Assembly (NCBI GenBank): GCA_945643635.1
Contig: CALZFC010000249.1
Location: forward strand, 1,528,501 to 1,592,500
DNA: 64,000 nucleotides
Source of the DNA: Allodiplogaster sudhausi
Lineage: Eukaryota > Nematoda > Chromadorea > Rhabditida > Diplogasteridae
Reading direction: 5' to 3'
Made by a program: the position numbers and the translations under genes. Numbering within the stretch: the stretch's first letter is position 1; each line of letters opens with the position of its first letter. This document shows, piece after piece, positions 37,636 to 49,230 of this stretch. A model generated the notes under the pieces. It ran no database searches. It was not told where the DNA came from and was given only the letters and a program-made list of their open reading frames with translations.

Positions 37636-40016
37636 CTTTGGAAAGTGATCCAGGCAGATGTAGTGCTCGCCAGGCAGTGAGATCTGCTCCCACAACTCGC
37701 GGAATTGTACAGGACTATCTGAACAGGAGAAAAAGAGGTACTATTCAGTTACTCCTGCTCCAGCAAAATTTTTTTTTTCAAAAATTTTTTTTTCTCCAAA
37801 TTCACTCCAGGGGGGTTTATGAGTACGAGAAACACGAATATAACAACCTTTTTGCATAATTCCGTCGAAAAAAAAAGTTATGACAATTTGTCATCAAAAT
37901 ATGTTTTTCACTCCAAGCTGCTTATAAATCGCTACACTGGGGTTTCTTGACGCGGGGAATACGAATATAACGTTTATATAGCGTGACTATGTCGTTATAA
38001 AAAAGTACAGGAGCTCTGAAGAAGGCCCAGGACTTGCCTTCTTGACCATGAGCGTGGGAAACTTGTGGGCGTGGCTTACCTACCGCGGACTCTCCCTCTC
38101 GCATAGAGCGTGGGAAAGTGAGGACTTATCCTTAAATCTGTTCCCACGGTTTAAAATATGCTGTCATTGTCTGAGAAAATGAGGCCAGTTGCATCATGGC
38201 TTTACAATGGCTTAATCACCAACAAATGCAAAATGAGCTGCCCGGAATGACCCTAAAAGAACTCTACGCGATGATCGACTCCGGCAAGGAAGACCTCTAT
38301 CGATGGCTGCAAAGCATGGGCATACTTCACGTACCCTGCTGCCCCATTTGTCAGGGCGGAATGACCGAGCGGTTCACCGAAAAGGACGACGGATTTGTGT
38401 GCTACCGTAGAGCGTGTCGATCCGACAAGGGAACGATGCCGTTCGTCTCTGCCAGAAAAGGTTGACTGAACCTTTCCGATTAGAACGGCATCGTTCCCTA
38501 GGAGAGAGTGAAGGAGAGAGAAAGAGGGAGAGAGAGGGGGGGGGGGGGGGAGAGAGAGAGAAAGAGGGAGAGAGAGGGGGGGGGGGGAGATCTTTGGTGA
38601 ATCCCTGGTCCTTTAGGAAGCTTCTTCGAGAAGAGCCATCTTCCGATTGATAAGATACTGCTGCATTCCTACTTCTGGACGCAGGATCTTGGCCTCTTCA
38701 CGAACAAGGAGTTCGAGCTCGGCATCTCCCCAAATGGCCTCGTCCAATGGGAACAGTACTTTCGTGATGTCTGCGCCGAGTTCTACAAGGGGAACCAACC
38801 TGTCCTAAGGGGACCTGGATGCATAGTTGAGATCGATGAAACTCTCGTCGCCAAGCGAAAGTATAACAAAGGTCGGTATGTGCGGAGGCACCAATGGCTC
38901 TTTGGCGGAATCGAAAGAGGCAGCGGGAGATCCTTCCTGAAATTGGTGAAAAAGAGGGACGCCGCCACTCTCATTGATCTCATTACTACCCACATAAGGC
39001 CTGGAACTACCATCCATTCGGACTGTTGGCGCGCCTATGCCAACATTGCCTCATTGCCCCAGGGTTTCCAGCACTTTACCGTAAACCACCAGCTGAATTT
39101 TGTTGACCCTCGTTCCGGTGCTCACACGCAAACGATAGAGAGTCACTGGCAGAAGTTGAAGAGTGGGGCCAAGAAGAAGTACGGTATAAACAACGCTCGC
39201 TATGAGGATTACCTGAGTGAGTTCCTGTGGAAGGAACAGTTCGGACAACCTAATGAGGTGTTCTACAACTTCTGGAAGCAAGTGGCTGATCTCTATCCAC
39301 CTTAAAATTTGTCTCGGTCGTTGTTGTTGTAGCTCTCTTGTTGTTACTGACGTTGTCGGTTGTTGTTGTTTGTCTAGCTACATCTTTAAAATCACGCTAT
39401 ATAAACGTTATATTCGTATTCCCCGCGTCAAGAAACCCCAGTGTAGCGATTTATAAGCAGCTTGGAGTGAAAAACATATTTTGATGACAAATTGTCATAA
39501 CTTTTTTTTTCGACGGAATTATGCAAAACGGTTGTTATATTCGTGTTTCTCGTACTCATAAACCCCCCTGGAGTGAATTTGGAGAAAAAAAAATTTTTGA
39601 AAAAAAAAATTTTGCTGGAGCAGGAGTAACTGAATAGTACCGAAAAAGAATATATATGAAAATTAAGAAATATTTTAGCCATATTTTAAGCGACCTGAAT
39701 GAAAAATATGAATCCGTCTAACAATAGCAGTGTTAAATTGCTAAACCGATTTTTTGAAGGAGCTGACAATGAATGAAAAATAAGTGTCCGTCCAACAAGA
39801 AAGTCAGTGTTAATTGCAAACCTAATTAGAATTAAACATCGATGGGCACATTTGCGATGAAGAAAAGAACGATGTAACCATGATACCTGTAAAGCTCGCG
39901 ATCCACTCCCGCGCCGTGTCCGCATTGCGCGGAAAGGGGAGGACTCGTTGCGCGAGTTGGAACTTTTTGCACGCGACACACCGAGGAAAGTGCTGCCGCT
40001 GTTGCGACGGTCGCAT
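37636..40016 (-). CDS. THAP-domain module 3, intron carries the Merlin element
   Basis: Two exons form a third THAP finger of a distinct subtype. Exon 39,887-40,016 starts at an ATG and encodes MRPSQQRQHFPRCVACKKFQ then ...LPFPRNADTAREWIASFT. Exon 37,636-37,718 encodes SPVQFRELWEQISLPGEHYI then CLDHFPK. The zinc ligands C-x2-C and C-x2-H, the conserved FP and the Trp are all present. The intron phase is 1 on both sides. The intron is 2,168 bp because a 1,905-bp Merlin transposon plus its 8-bp duplication sits in it. The paralogous intron at 63,390-63,659 is 270 bp. The second exon ends in phase 0 and would meet a stop if spliced straight to the module 2 exon, so the true downstream partner is unknown. 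Confidence 0.65.
37729..37736. other. Merlin target-site duplication, left copy
   Basis: The sequence gaaaaaga directly precedes the left end and matches 39,642-39,649 exactly. Confidence 0.92.
37737..37986 (+). repeat. Merlin left terminal inverted repeat (250 bp)
   Basis: This arm is the reverse complement of 39,392-39,641 with only a few differences. It contains A/T-runs near the outer end and ends inward with gtttatatagcgtga. It would hold the transposase binding sites and probably the promoter. Confidence 0.93.
38196..39305 (+). CDS. Merlin transposase, two exons, 317 residues
   Basis: Exon 1 is 38,196-38,460 and exon 2 is 38,617-39,305. Joining them across a 156-bp GT..AG intron gives 954 nt with no stop before the TAA. 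The join restores the family motif RKGSFFEKSHLPIDK, which is the best evidence that the intron is real. The N-terminus has a zinc-binding cluster: Cys49-x2-Cys52, then Cys69 and Cys74. The DDE catalytic core shows Asp162 (in VEIDET), Asp224 (in IHSDCWRAY) and Glu263 (in TIESHWQKLK), with the usual WLFGGIER strand between them. The length fits IS1016/Merlin transposases. It cuts and pastes the element by recognising its terminal repeats. There is no frameshift or missing catalytic residue, so the enzyme could be functional. The start Met is the first in the frame and lies about 210 bp inside the left terminal repeat. Confidence 0.92.
38461..38616 (+). other. Transposase intron with GA/G-run tract
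   Basis: The intron has donor AAAAG/GTTGAC and acceptor CCTTTAG/GA. It opens with an inverted copy of exon 1 sequence: 38,483-38,499 complements 38,428-38,444. That is followed by GA-rich repeats with two G-runs at about 38,537-38,550 and 38,577-38,587. Without splicing, the frame stops at 38,463-38,465. Confidence 0.85.
39392..39641 (-). repeat. Merlin right terminal inverted repeat (250 bp)
   Basis: This arm matches the left terminal repeat in reverse complement and is the same length. It starts 87 bp after the transposase stop codon. Confidence 0.93.
39642..39649. other. Merlin target-site duplication, right copy
   Basis: The sequence gaaaaaga directly follows the right end and matches 37,729-37,736. 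Confidence 0.92.
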
Positions 40017-40832
40017 AATCGTTACGCTGATCATAGAAATTTTAGTTGTTTATACAACTATACAAAATATAAACAAAAACACATAAATCAAAGAATTCTA
40101 AAGGATAAACAATAAAAAACAACATCCCGCATTCTGAAGTGCTCTGTTAGTTTCGAGCTTGAAGAAATGAACGTGAAATAGTTTTCTGGTGTTCATTAAT
40201 ATCACTACACTTTGGTATACACACTGGAAATAAAATTCTATGCTTATTGTGGGCTTTCTTTTTAATGTCAACTGGGATTTCCATTTTTTGCGTTGATCTT
40301 CTCGGTTAATTATCCACAAACTTATACAATATGTATATATATGTGTCTAATATGCTCTTTGCCATCCTTGATTTCTTAACGAACGGCCTTCATTAACAAA
40401 TGAGAAGGAATAACAATTAAAAAGCAGAAACAAGAAATCGATGACAAAACAATGTTATTCGTTGAAATATGATGAAAGCCAGTGATTCGTATGAGTCAGT
40501 ACCGCACGATTATACATATAGAGCGAAAAGAGATCTGTCAAGAGTGAGCAACTTCAAAACGTTCGTGCCTCCTACACAGAATTCCTTGGATTCTCCGGAA
40601 AATCAATAAAAAAACATAATAGAAGAAACATCAGAATTTAAAGAGCTTGTGATTGCGAGATTAAATTTGGGCTCACTAAAAATTCGAGCTACTGAATTGC
40701 AAATGCTGACAACATGATGCCTTCCAAAATTTGCAAAATTCGCCAATTTCTTGACACAAAGAAAATAAATAAAAACGCGAAAAGACAGTCGATCAACAAT
40801 TTCGTTCTCCTCTTAGTCTCGCCTTTCGCTCC
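40017..40832. other. Intergenic stretch, no gene seen
   Basis: From about 40,345 onward this AT-rich stretch is a diverged copy of 48,600-49,230. Both are the 3' flanks of the tandem propeller genes. The part before 40,345 resembles 63,787-64,000, upstream of the other THAP locus. No coding exon is supported. Confidence 0.7.
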
Positions 40833-41172
40833 TTAGCGAATCTCATCAAAGCACTTGGCAATTCGTCGCTTGCAGAGATGGACAGACTCCATGCCATCGG
40901 CTCCCACGACAAGGACGAATAATCGCTTGCTTAAATCATTTTTATACTTCTGGAGCGGAGAGCAAGAGTGTGAGAGAGAGGTAGAGAGAGAGAGCGAGCG
41001 AGAGAGAGAGAGAAAGATAGAGAGAGAGAGAACAATGTAGTTGCAGAAATAGAAAGATAGGCGTAAAAAATACCAAAAAAAAATATTTTAAATTATTTTC
41101 AGTTCAAAAATATACAATCTATACAAAAAAATACTATTTAGTTTCCGCGAAATACTGTCTTTGTATTCCTCA

Positions 41173-41296
<124 letters not shown>

Positions 41297-44200
41297 CACT
41301 ACAAACCTTCCACTCCGGTGTGGGCCCATCGATACGACGACATACAATGGCCGATCAACGGTTGTCACCATGCGTTGCGCAACGGCAAACTGGAAAACGG
41401 AGAAAAAAATTATAAATCAATAAAAATTATTAATCGATAAAAATGTAGAAAATAAAAGTTAACAAAACAAATTAAGAGACATGCGAACAAAACGTAACGT
41501 AACAACCCATCTTTCTGCCAGAACTCATTATGGCAGCGGGATCGAAATTAAATGTTTTAAATTAATAAAATATGCAAGAATTATTTACAAGCGAATAAAA
41601 AAACAGATATTTGATCACCTTGCGAGTTGAGATGGAGAACAGCGAGAGGACGACTTCCTGTTTCTCGTCCACGGACACGAGTCGAGCATATCGGCCAACG
41701 CGGCATGCACCCATTGCTAAGAGAAAATCATCATTCTATAAAGTTTACACACTTCTCTAAATAGAGTCTTAATAATTCAAAATATAAACAGTAAAAAAAT
41801 AAAAATTAAAAAAAGGAAAAAATCAAACCTTACCAAGGACTGCGGCTTTGTGCACGTTGTTGAAGAGTGGCTTAATGGCCTCGTCCGTGAGCTTCTCTCC
41901 GTAGTCGTTCACGGTGCAGCTGATCTGACCGTTTTTGAAGCCGACGAAGACCAGCGACACATCCGGCCACTGGCAAGAAATAATATGACTATAATAATTT
42001 TTACAAAAATGAATATCATTAAAAACATTTTCAATGAATTGTGTTTTCAAACTACAAATATTCTGACATCAACAGTCGCAACGCATCCCAGATGAAAATC
42101 GCAGTCTGCACCTTGCACGTGTGCTGTCTGACAATGAGAATAAAAATTAACTGGAAACGGATGTGAATTAATAATTACGCCAATTTACATGACAATTACG
42201 CGGTAAAGTAATGCGCTTTTCAACCACTTTTTATTAATTAGGAAAGAGACGGAACCCAATTCGTCAAAGTGTGCTCGACCGAATCGCTGAATGACATGGT
42301 TGCCTCTCAAGGTGTCAATCGTATGCTGGCTTTGGCAAGCTTCCTTGAGTTGAGGAGACCAAAAGACGCGACTTATGATCTCAAGGACAGAAGAAATGCA
42401 CATGGTAACAACAAATATTTGACCCATAGTTAATCAGTTTTGGACAAAATGTCTCGAAAATATGCAACAAATGAGCCTAAAATATTCCTCGCTCCCGACC
42501 TACAGTCACATTGATATCACCGAGTTACGATTTGCGTTATCACATCGAAACATTGATTCGATATCCGGTCAACAAATCGACAAATAAATAACTAAAATGT
42601 CCAACCTTGACGGGAGTCAGCATCCTCCCGTAGCGACACTTCTCTCTCGCTGAGAGTCGACACTTTCGCGCATCCCATTCGACCCGAACCTGGCTGAAAA
42701 GGCATTCAAAGAAATTAATCTAAATATAGAAGAAAGGCTACACAAAAGATGTATAACTATTAGATAAATAGGTATAAAATCAGCACCAGTGCGCGGTTTC
42801 AAAGGTAAATAAAGTACGAACACAGTTCCACCACTGTGCCCAATCGCCATGTTCATAGTCTCCGAACTTGAAAAGGCGCTGTCCTCAGTCTGCAAAAAAA
42901 AAACATATAGAAAGTGGGTGGATCTAATGTAGGTAAATAAGGGCACTCGCGAATATAAGAATGAGCAAGGGAAGAACAGAAGGATAAAGAAGAAAAAGAA
43001 AATATAATTTTTTTTTGAAAAAAAAAATATTAAAAAAATATTTAAAAAAAAGAAAAGACAAAGCAAACCTGTCGAATAAATTTGATATCCTCGATCGGAC
43101 GCTTTTCTCGGAGGTTAATCAGTTCCCGAACGGAAAGAGGCATCGAGTTCGCGCAGCCAAAAAGGAGCACATCTGCAATGAGACGGCACTTCGAAACAAA
43201 ATCTTTTTTTAATATTAAATTACACTTTCTTCGCTCCTGATAAAAAATAGGCCTTCGAACTAGTATGAAACTGTTGAAGAAAATAAATACAAAAGTCAAG
43301 CATTTAATTAATTAAAACATTATCGCTTTGTAATTTAAAACATGGAAATTAAAGTTGTTTAAAGCATGTTAATATTAAAAATAGGCGTGTGACCTGTGAC
43401 GTTGACCCAGAAGATTCTGCCGTCGGCTGTGCCAATGAGAAGGAATGCCATCCAGTCGGTCATGTCTGCTTCGGTGGGAGCCAACTGCATACCGTATGCA
43501 ATGGTGGAGAGGGTCCCGCGCGGAAGGAAGGCCATGCCCTTGTGAGACGTCAGTCCTTAAAGGAGCCAAAAATTAAAATTCGAATTCGTGCTTTTTTTTG
43601 TCTGACTATAAGGATGAGAGAGCTTGTGAGTTACAATTAGAGAGATGAAACTACGATGACTTCAAAAAGATTACACTTGAGTTTTGTGCACATTTAAAGG
43701 GGATGACGAAAAATTTGTGAAATGTAAATATTTCATTTAAAAAAATGATTAAAAGTTTTTTTTTTTTAAATTAAATCGTGTGTTTATGCCGAGAGGATTA
43801 TAAAGCTATTTTTAAAATCATAAAATTTTATAATTTCATCTAAAAAAAATCCTTCTCCGACCTGTGGTGCTGTCAAAGTGGAAGAGAGCGACTTCGCCTT
43901 CCTCGGTGACGCACGCGACAATGTCCAAGGAGGCGAAGTGGGCAACAGAGACCATCTCAAACAGTGCTGGCCTTTCAAATGCTCTTTCTTACTCCATAAC
44001 TAACTTGGACAAATAACTTATGTACTGTATTAACACCTCATACATCGATAGACAACCTAACCTTCGAATCGAGGCAGCTGCTTCCAGTCACCTCAGGCAT
44101 CAAATACTCGCAAAGCGTCTGAAAGTTTAGTAAGGCTAAACTGAGAAAATTGAAGATTGCAAGTTTAAAATCTATAGATTACTGCCTTCTTTACACTTGC

Positions 44201-44947
44201 TGTGTGAGTTTTTTTAAACGTTGCCTTAAAAAACAGAATAAATATGATATAAAAGAAAGAAAACTGAACAGCAAATACCAAGTAAATCAAATAGAAAAAG
44301 AGGATAATTAGAAAAATAAATCCTCACATGATTAGGCACAGCGAGCACTTGTCCACCTGGCATCATCGTGTATTCGCAGGACTTCGCTGCTCCTTTCCCT
44401 TTTGCTCCTCCTCCTCTAAGTATCTTCGGCAATGGCCACCTCCTTCGGGTTTGCATCTCCACCAAGTAGGGACCCGGCTGTAATGATTCGGTAACATTTC
44501 GTCATTCTGTACTTGGAGCAATTCTTATACCCTTTCTAGGAAATATTCTTTCAACTGAAAGTGGGCGTATTATCAAAGACATTTGATCTTAAGTCGTAGA
44601 CAAAAATAATAAATTGTAAATGTATCGTACCACTGAAATAAAATAAATGTGCTGTAAAACTGAAATAAAATAAATGTAAATAGCTCTTGAAATAAATAAA
44701 AATGTAATCTATCCCTGGAATAATATAAATGTACTGTACCTCTGATTCGACGACTGCCATCATCTGCTGTGAGAGATGCGGCCAGAATCGGATGTCAGTG
44801 ACACGGTCGGTGGCCGGGAGGGAAAGCATCGCAGGCAGCTCTTGCGTGCAGGTCACCACGTCTGGAAACGCAACTTTATTGCCTTTTGTTCATTCAAACT
44901 TTTTGGATCAAGAGATACAACTTATATCTCAAAATAATTCGAGCTCT

Positions 44948-45019
44948 CTGTCTCTCTCTCCTCCTCTCCTTCTCTCTCTCTCTCTCTCTTTCTCTCTCTC
45001 CCTCTCTCTCTCCTCTTTC

Positions 45020-45052
<33 letters not shown>

Positions 45053-45066
45053 GTCCTTCTCTCTCC
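44948..45066. repeat. CT/GA microsatellite beside a splice donor
   Basis: About 120 bp of imperfect ct repeat ends at the donor of exon 45,071-45,215. The upstream gene copy has a shorter tract at the same place (53,781-53,813). Confidence 0.9.
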
Positions 45067-46779
45067 TCACAAGATTGCCATCGATCGGCTTCGTAAGGCA
45101 GCTTGACGATGTAGAAGAGATCTCCGCCCTCGGAGAGGCCAAAGATGCGAGGATCGCGCGGCCGCGAAAAGAGAAGGCGCACGGCGCCCCCAACCATTCC
45201 ACAGTCGCCGACTCTCTTAAAAAGCAATTCTAACAAAGAGTTTTTAAGACAGCCTATCTTTAAGGCATGAGCAGAGCTCATCATCAGTAGAACTCTGCCC
45301 AGGGGACTATATTTCCTCTCGATCCAAGGCACCAAAATTTACTGGCATTTTACTACTCGACCAGCACTGCAAAATCGGGCGAATTTTAGATTTTTGCAAA
45401 CTTTTCCTTTCGAGATACGTGACCTACCGTTGGCTTTAGAACACTTTTAAACATAACTTAAGCATGCCAACACAAGTTTCATATTTTCGTCCTATCATTT
45501 TTTTCTTCTGCTGCAATAAAGGCGTTTTAGCTATGCATGTGCTCTAACAATAAGCTACTTTGGTGTTTCAATCTTAACAACATTGTTCCGCCCCAACAGC
45601 ATAGATTCAGTTGAGACAAACTTCTTTGAAAAAAAAACATGAAACAAATAATATACTAGACCAAGAAAGTATAAGCACTGACATACACAACGTAGGCCTT
45701 GGTGACACGAAACTCGGTCGCCTCAATCAGAAGGTCTTCCATCGCCCCTTGGGCCGCCAATGCCTTGGTAGATGTCGGCTACAAGTGCGTACAATTTTAC
45801 ACTAAATAAATGCACAATCTATGAAATTAATGCAATCAGAGGTTATTTGTGGCACTCTTGAAATATCTACTTGAACAAAAAAAAGAAGTTATACAAAGAG
45901 AATGCACAACATTGACTGCCATTCAACTGAGAATATGCGTTGCTCAGCGCAATATTTATGAATATGCCCATAGCTGTGAAACTAGAGTCAGTGCGAGCGT
46001 AGTGCGCAATTGATTGATTGACTACTTGGGTTTCGGTCTGGGCAATTTGTACTACTGAGTTTGCGTTGTTTACTAGTCAGTGATCCCCCAACATTTTGCC
46101 CCGCGGACCCTAAGTTGCTTTCTATAGCTCAAAGTTATTTCCACATCGAGTTGATTCGACAAAACAAAAGATTAGGACTCTGCGATCCCTGGGGGGCGAG
46201 ATACAGAATGTCCACACTTTTGTCAAATAACGGTCCTGGCTTAGTGCCAATTCTGGACAAATCAGGGCATTTCCACTGCCCGAAAAGCAGGGGAAATGCA
46301 CTGATTTGATAATTCCGGAGGAGAAAATTTCTCGACTATACTAAAAAAAAAGCCCAAATTTTTAGTTGGCATTGCCTGGCCTGGATATGCTAACTCATCA
46401 TGGAAGCTTCTGGCTTCTCCGGCAGCTCGCGCCACATCACAACGCGGCCGTCGCTGGAGCCACAAAAGAGCTTCTTGTCGTTGGACTGATAAAGATAGGA
46501 AGATTTTAAGAGTAAAACTTTTTGAGCACTTATTAGTTACATTTAAAAAAGGCCAAATAAATGAGGAAATGCCGCGGAAAAGATATATCCGAATAGAAGA
46601 AACATAAATTATGAAAAGATACCGCATGCGCAGCAGTGAGCTCGAAGAGGGACACACGCGGAAGGCTAAGGTGCACGGCGAGCCAGCCGAGGTCGTGGAA
46701 TTGGAAAGCCACCTTCATAGAATAGAGACTCATCGTCAGCTATTGACCAGGAAGAAATAAAGAAAGAAAGAAGGGCTAT

Positions 46780-46995
46780 ATTCTTGTGTAGGCGTCCCGT
46801 CGATTATAGGCGTCCCATTGCAATGAGACGCCTTTATTTTTCACTGATGGGACGCCTTTATTTTTCATGGGACCCTTTATTTTTCATGGGACCCTTTATT
46901 TTTCATGGGACGCCTCTAATTCGATGGGACGCCCACACTAGAATACAGCTGAAAGAAGCATATAACACTAGAATACAGCTGAAAGAAGCATATAA
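46780..46995. repeat. Short tandem and inverted repeats in an intron
   Basis: At 46,785-46,930 several copies of tttatttttcatgggac alternate with gggacgcc and its complement ggcgtccc, which can pair. At about 46,933-46,995 a 31-bp unit beginning actagaatacagctgaaaga is duplicated in tandem. Both lie in the intron after the exon 47,110-47,222. Confidence 0.85.
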
Positions 46996-47065
46996 CATCG
47001 TATTGAAACTTGTCGAATTACACATTTGTAGATCGAAATAAATCAGAGGACGACCGGACGACCAC

Positions 47066-47151
47066 ATTCAGTATGGATTCGTTGCAGAATTCGAGTGCGG
47101 CGAACTTACAAGTTCGCCGCACTCGAATTCTGCAACGAATCCATACTGAAT
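47066..47151. repeat. Perfect 86-bp palindrome centred on a 5' splice site
   Basis: Two perfect 42-bp arms (47,066-47,107 and 47,110-47,151) flank a 2-base centre. The right arm is the last 42 bases of a coding exon (...GFVAEFECGEL). The centre carries the donor GTAAGT, and the left arm is an inverted copy of the exon lying in the intron. The upstream gene copy lacks it (donor GTACGT at 55,833-55,838). Confidence 0.95.
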
Positions 47152-48389
47152 CGCACAGATACGAGTGCAAGGAGAAGGGCAGTCGAATCGCACGAGTGGT
47201 GGACGCATGTAGTGACGGCCAACTGTGAGAGAAGTCAGAATATCATTTTTTTTCAGTTCTATTAAGTATAGTTACAATTAAAGTAATTGCAATTTTAGTT
47301 ATTAATTTCACTTTTAGTAATTGCTTATATTTATGTAATTATATGCAGAGGATGACTATTTAAAATCATAGTCACACCAAAACATACGGTATGCGCACCA
47401 GAAACGTTTAGGCTAGAAACTGCCTAGACTAGGCTGAGGTGTGCCTAATTAGGCTCGGATTCCCTCTCCAGCCTAATTAGGGTCATTGGGAAAAATCAAA
47501 GCAACCTTTCCACGGATGCGACAGCAGGCAGATGGAAATTGAGCAGTTGAACGCTACAGATCCCGTGAACATCTTGTCGACGTTCCACGTGATGTCGCGA
47601 GGAGATTTTAGCTTGAACATTCATGTATAGGCCAGAAAGATACTCTTATTGCAGAATTATTCGGCTTTTAATTCTCACTTTTTTTTCCTTTTCGGATACA
47701 AGTATAATGCTAAAACTTAGCTGAGACATAATAAAAGGAAAGAAAACAACAACAAAATACATACCTTTCCGAGCACCGCTTCCTTCTTTAGTCGGATGTT
47801 CTTGCTTGAGCGGTGGGTGGTGTAGCGAATCAGCACGCTTAGATCAAACAGTTATATATGCTCCGCTTCATTAAGTACATTTAAAACTATTAAACAAATA
47901 TATTTGGTTACTCTATGTTATCACGTTTTCTTGGCTTACTGGATAAAATTAAGAAAATAATTATTTTTAATCTATGAAATCTAGGTATGAAATGACTGTC
48001 TCATAATCATAATAAACTGAAAAAAAAACGTTCTTTCTTCCTCGCACGAAAACAAGAAACCAAGTTCTGAACAACAAATTGTTCGGCTGACTTTTCATTT
48101 GTCAGCACGACGATGGCGTAGTTCTTCGTCTGGGCGCATTCACCGTTGAAGAATACCGCTCGAATTTTTGAAACTGGAATTTGAGACTATAATTTAATTA
48201 GGAACTTGCAATATGTTATTAATATTAGGCAGCAAGGCGACTGATAGAAAGAGTTGAAACAAGCGAGAAAACATAAAATAAATATACGTCGGGACTTGGT
48301 GTCCTTCGGAGGCTGCCAACCAGATCGGTTGGCCCACTCATTGTCAGTTAGCAACTTCTCCTCTCCGCACCTGAGCATTGTCAGATAGC

Positions 48390-48868
48390 CTAGCCGCGTG
48401 CCGGTTGCCTAGTGGAATAAACGTCAAAGGAAGACAATTCAAACTAATCCAAGAAAAGGAAAATTGGAGCGCAAACAAGTATGCAGCTACAGGAAGAAAT
48501 CCGTGAGTTAAACAAGGTTTGCCCGGTAGGCAATACATAACCTTGACGACTAGAAGTTAGGAAGTGTCTCTTCATTCAATTTTTTGAAAAATAGAACACG
48601 GTTGACAACCGCTCAATCTCTTTGCGATCCGTGATTGATGAAGAATCTTTATTAACAATTGGGAATGAATTATAAATAAGAAAAAAACAGAAACAACAAT
48701 TCGATGGCAAAATAATATAATTCTTTGAAATATAATTAAAGCAAGCAAGAGTGAATCGTCGCGAGGCAGCACCAAGTATTAAAATGGGGCACCCCAAACC
48801 CCGAGGAAGGATGAGTGAGAGCGGGTGGGTGGGGGAGGGGGGAGAGAAGGGAGAGAAAACGAAAGAGG

Positions 48869-48921
<53 letters not shown>

Positions 48922-49230
48922 GTTGTACACAGCGAGCGAAAAAAGATCTGTCAAGAGGGAGCAAACTTCAAAACGTTCGTGTCTCCTACACAGAATCCCT
49001 TGGATTCTCCGGTAAATCAAAATAGAGAAAACATAATAAAAAGAAACATCAGAATTTAAAGAGCTTGTGATGCGAGATTACATTTAGGCTCAATAAAAAT
49101 TCACGCTACTGAATTGCAATTGCTGACAAAATGATAGCTTCCAAAATGTGCAAAATTCACCAAGTTCTTGATACATAAAAAATAAATAAATAGTCGATCA
49201 ACAATTTCGTTCTCTTCTTAGTCTCGCTCC
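48390..49230. other. Region between the two propeller gene copies
   Basis: From about 48,600 to 49,230 the sequence matches 40,345-40,832, the 3' flank of the other copy. It carries a GA microsatellite at about 48,858-48,920 that the paralogue lacks. The join near 48,400-48,600 is the likely duplication breakpoint, since nothing resembling the first exon of the other copy is found there. Confidence 0.7.

Larger units (their letters stand above)
37737..39641 (+). mobile_element. Intact Merlin (IS1016-like) DNA transposon
   Basis: A 1,905-bp element is bounded by 250-bp inverted repeats, with outer ends ggtactattcagttactcct and its complement. It is flanked by perfect 8-bp target duplications gaaaaaga. 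It carries a transposase of the IS1595/ISXO2-like DDE family, which groups eukaryotic Merlin elements with bacterial IS1016. Merlin elements make 8-9-bp duplications, as seen here. The terminal repeats are nearly identical and the reading frame is open after removing one intron, so the insertion looks young. The equivalent intron at 63,390-63,659 is an empty site with recognisable flanks (...ctgaagaagacgaagaaaag then agcacatatgaaaat). Confidence 0.94.

Noticed and set aside
38414..38650. Arg/Glu/Gly-rich ORF over the GA/G tract
   Set aside because: It is a translation of the transposase intron microsatellite in another frame.
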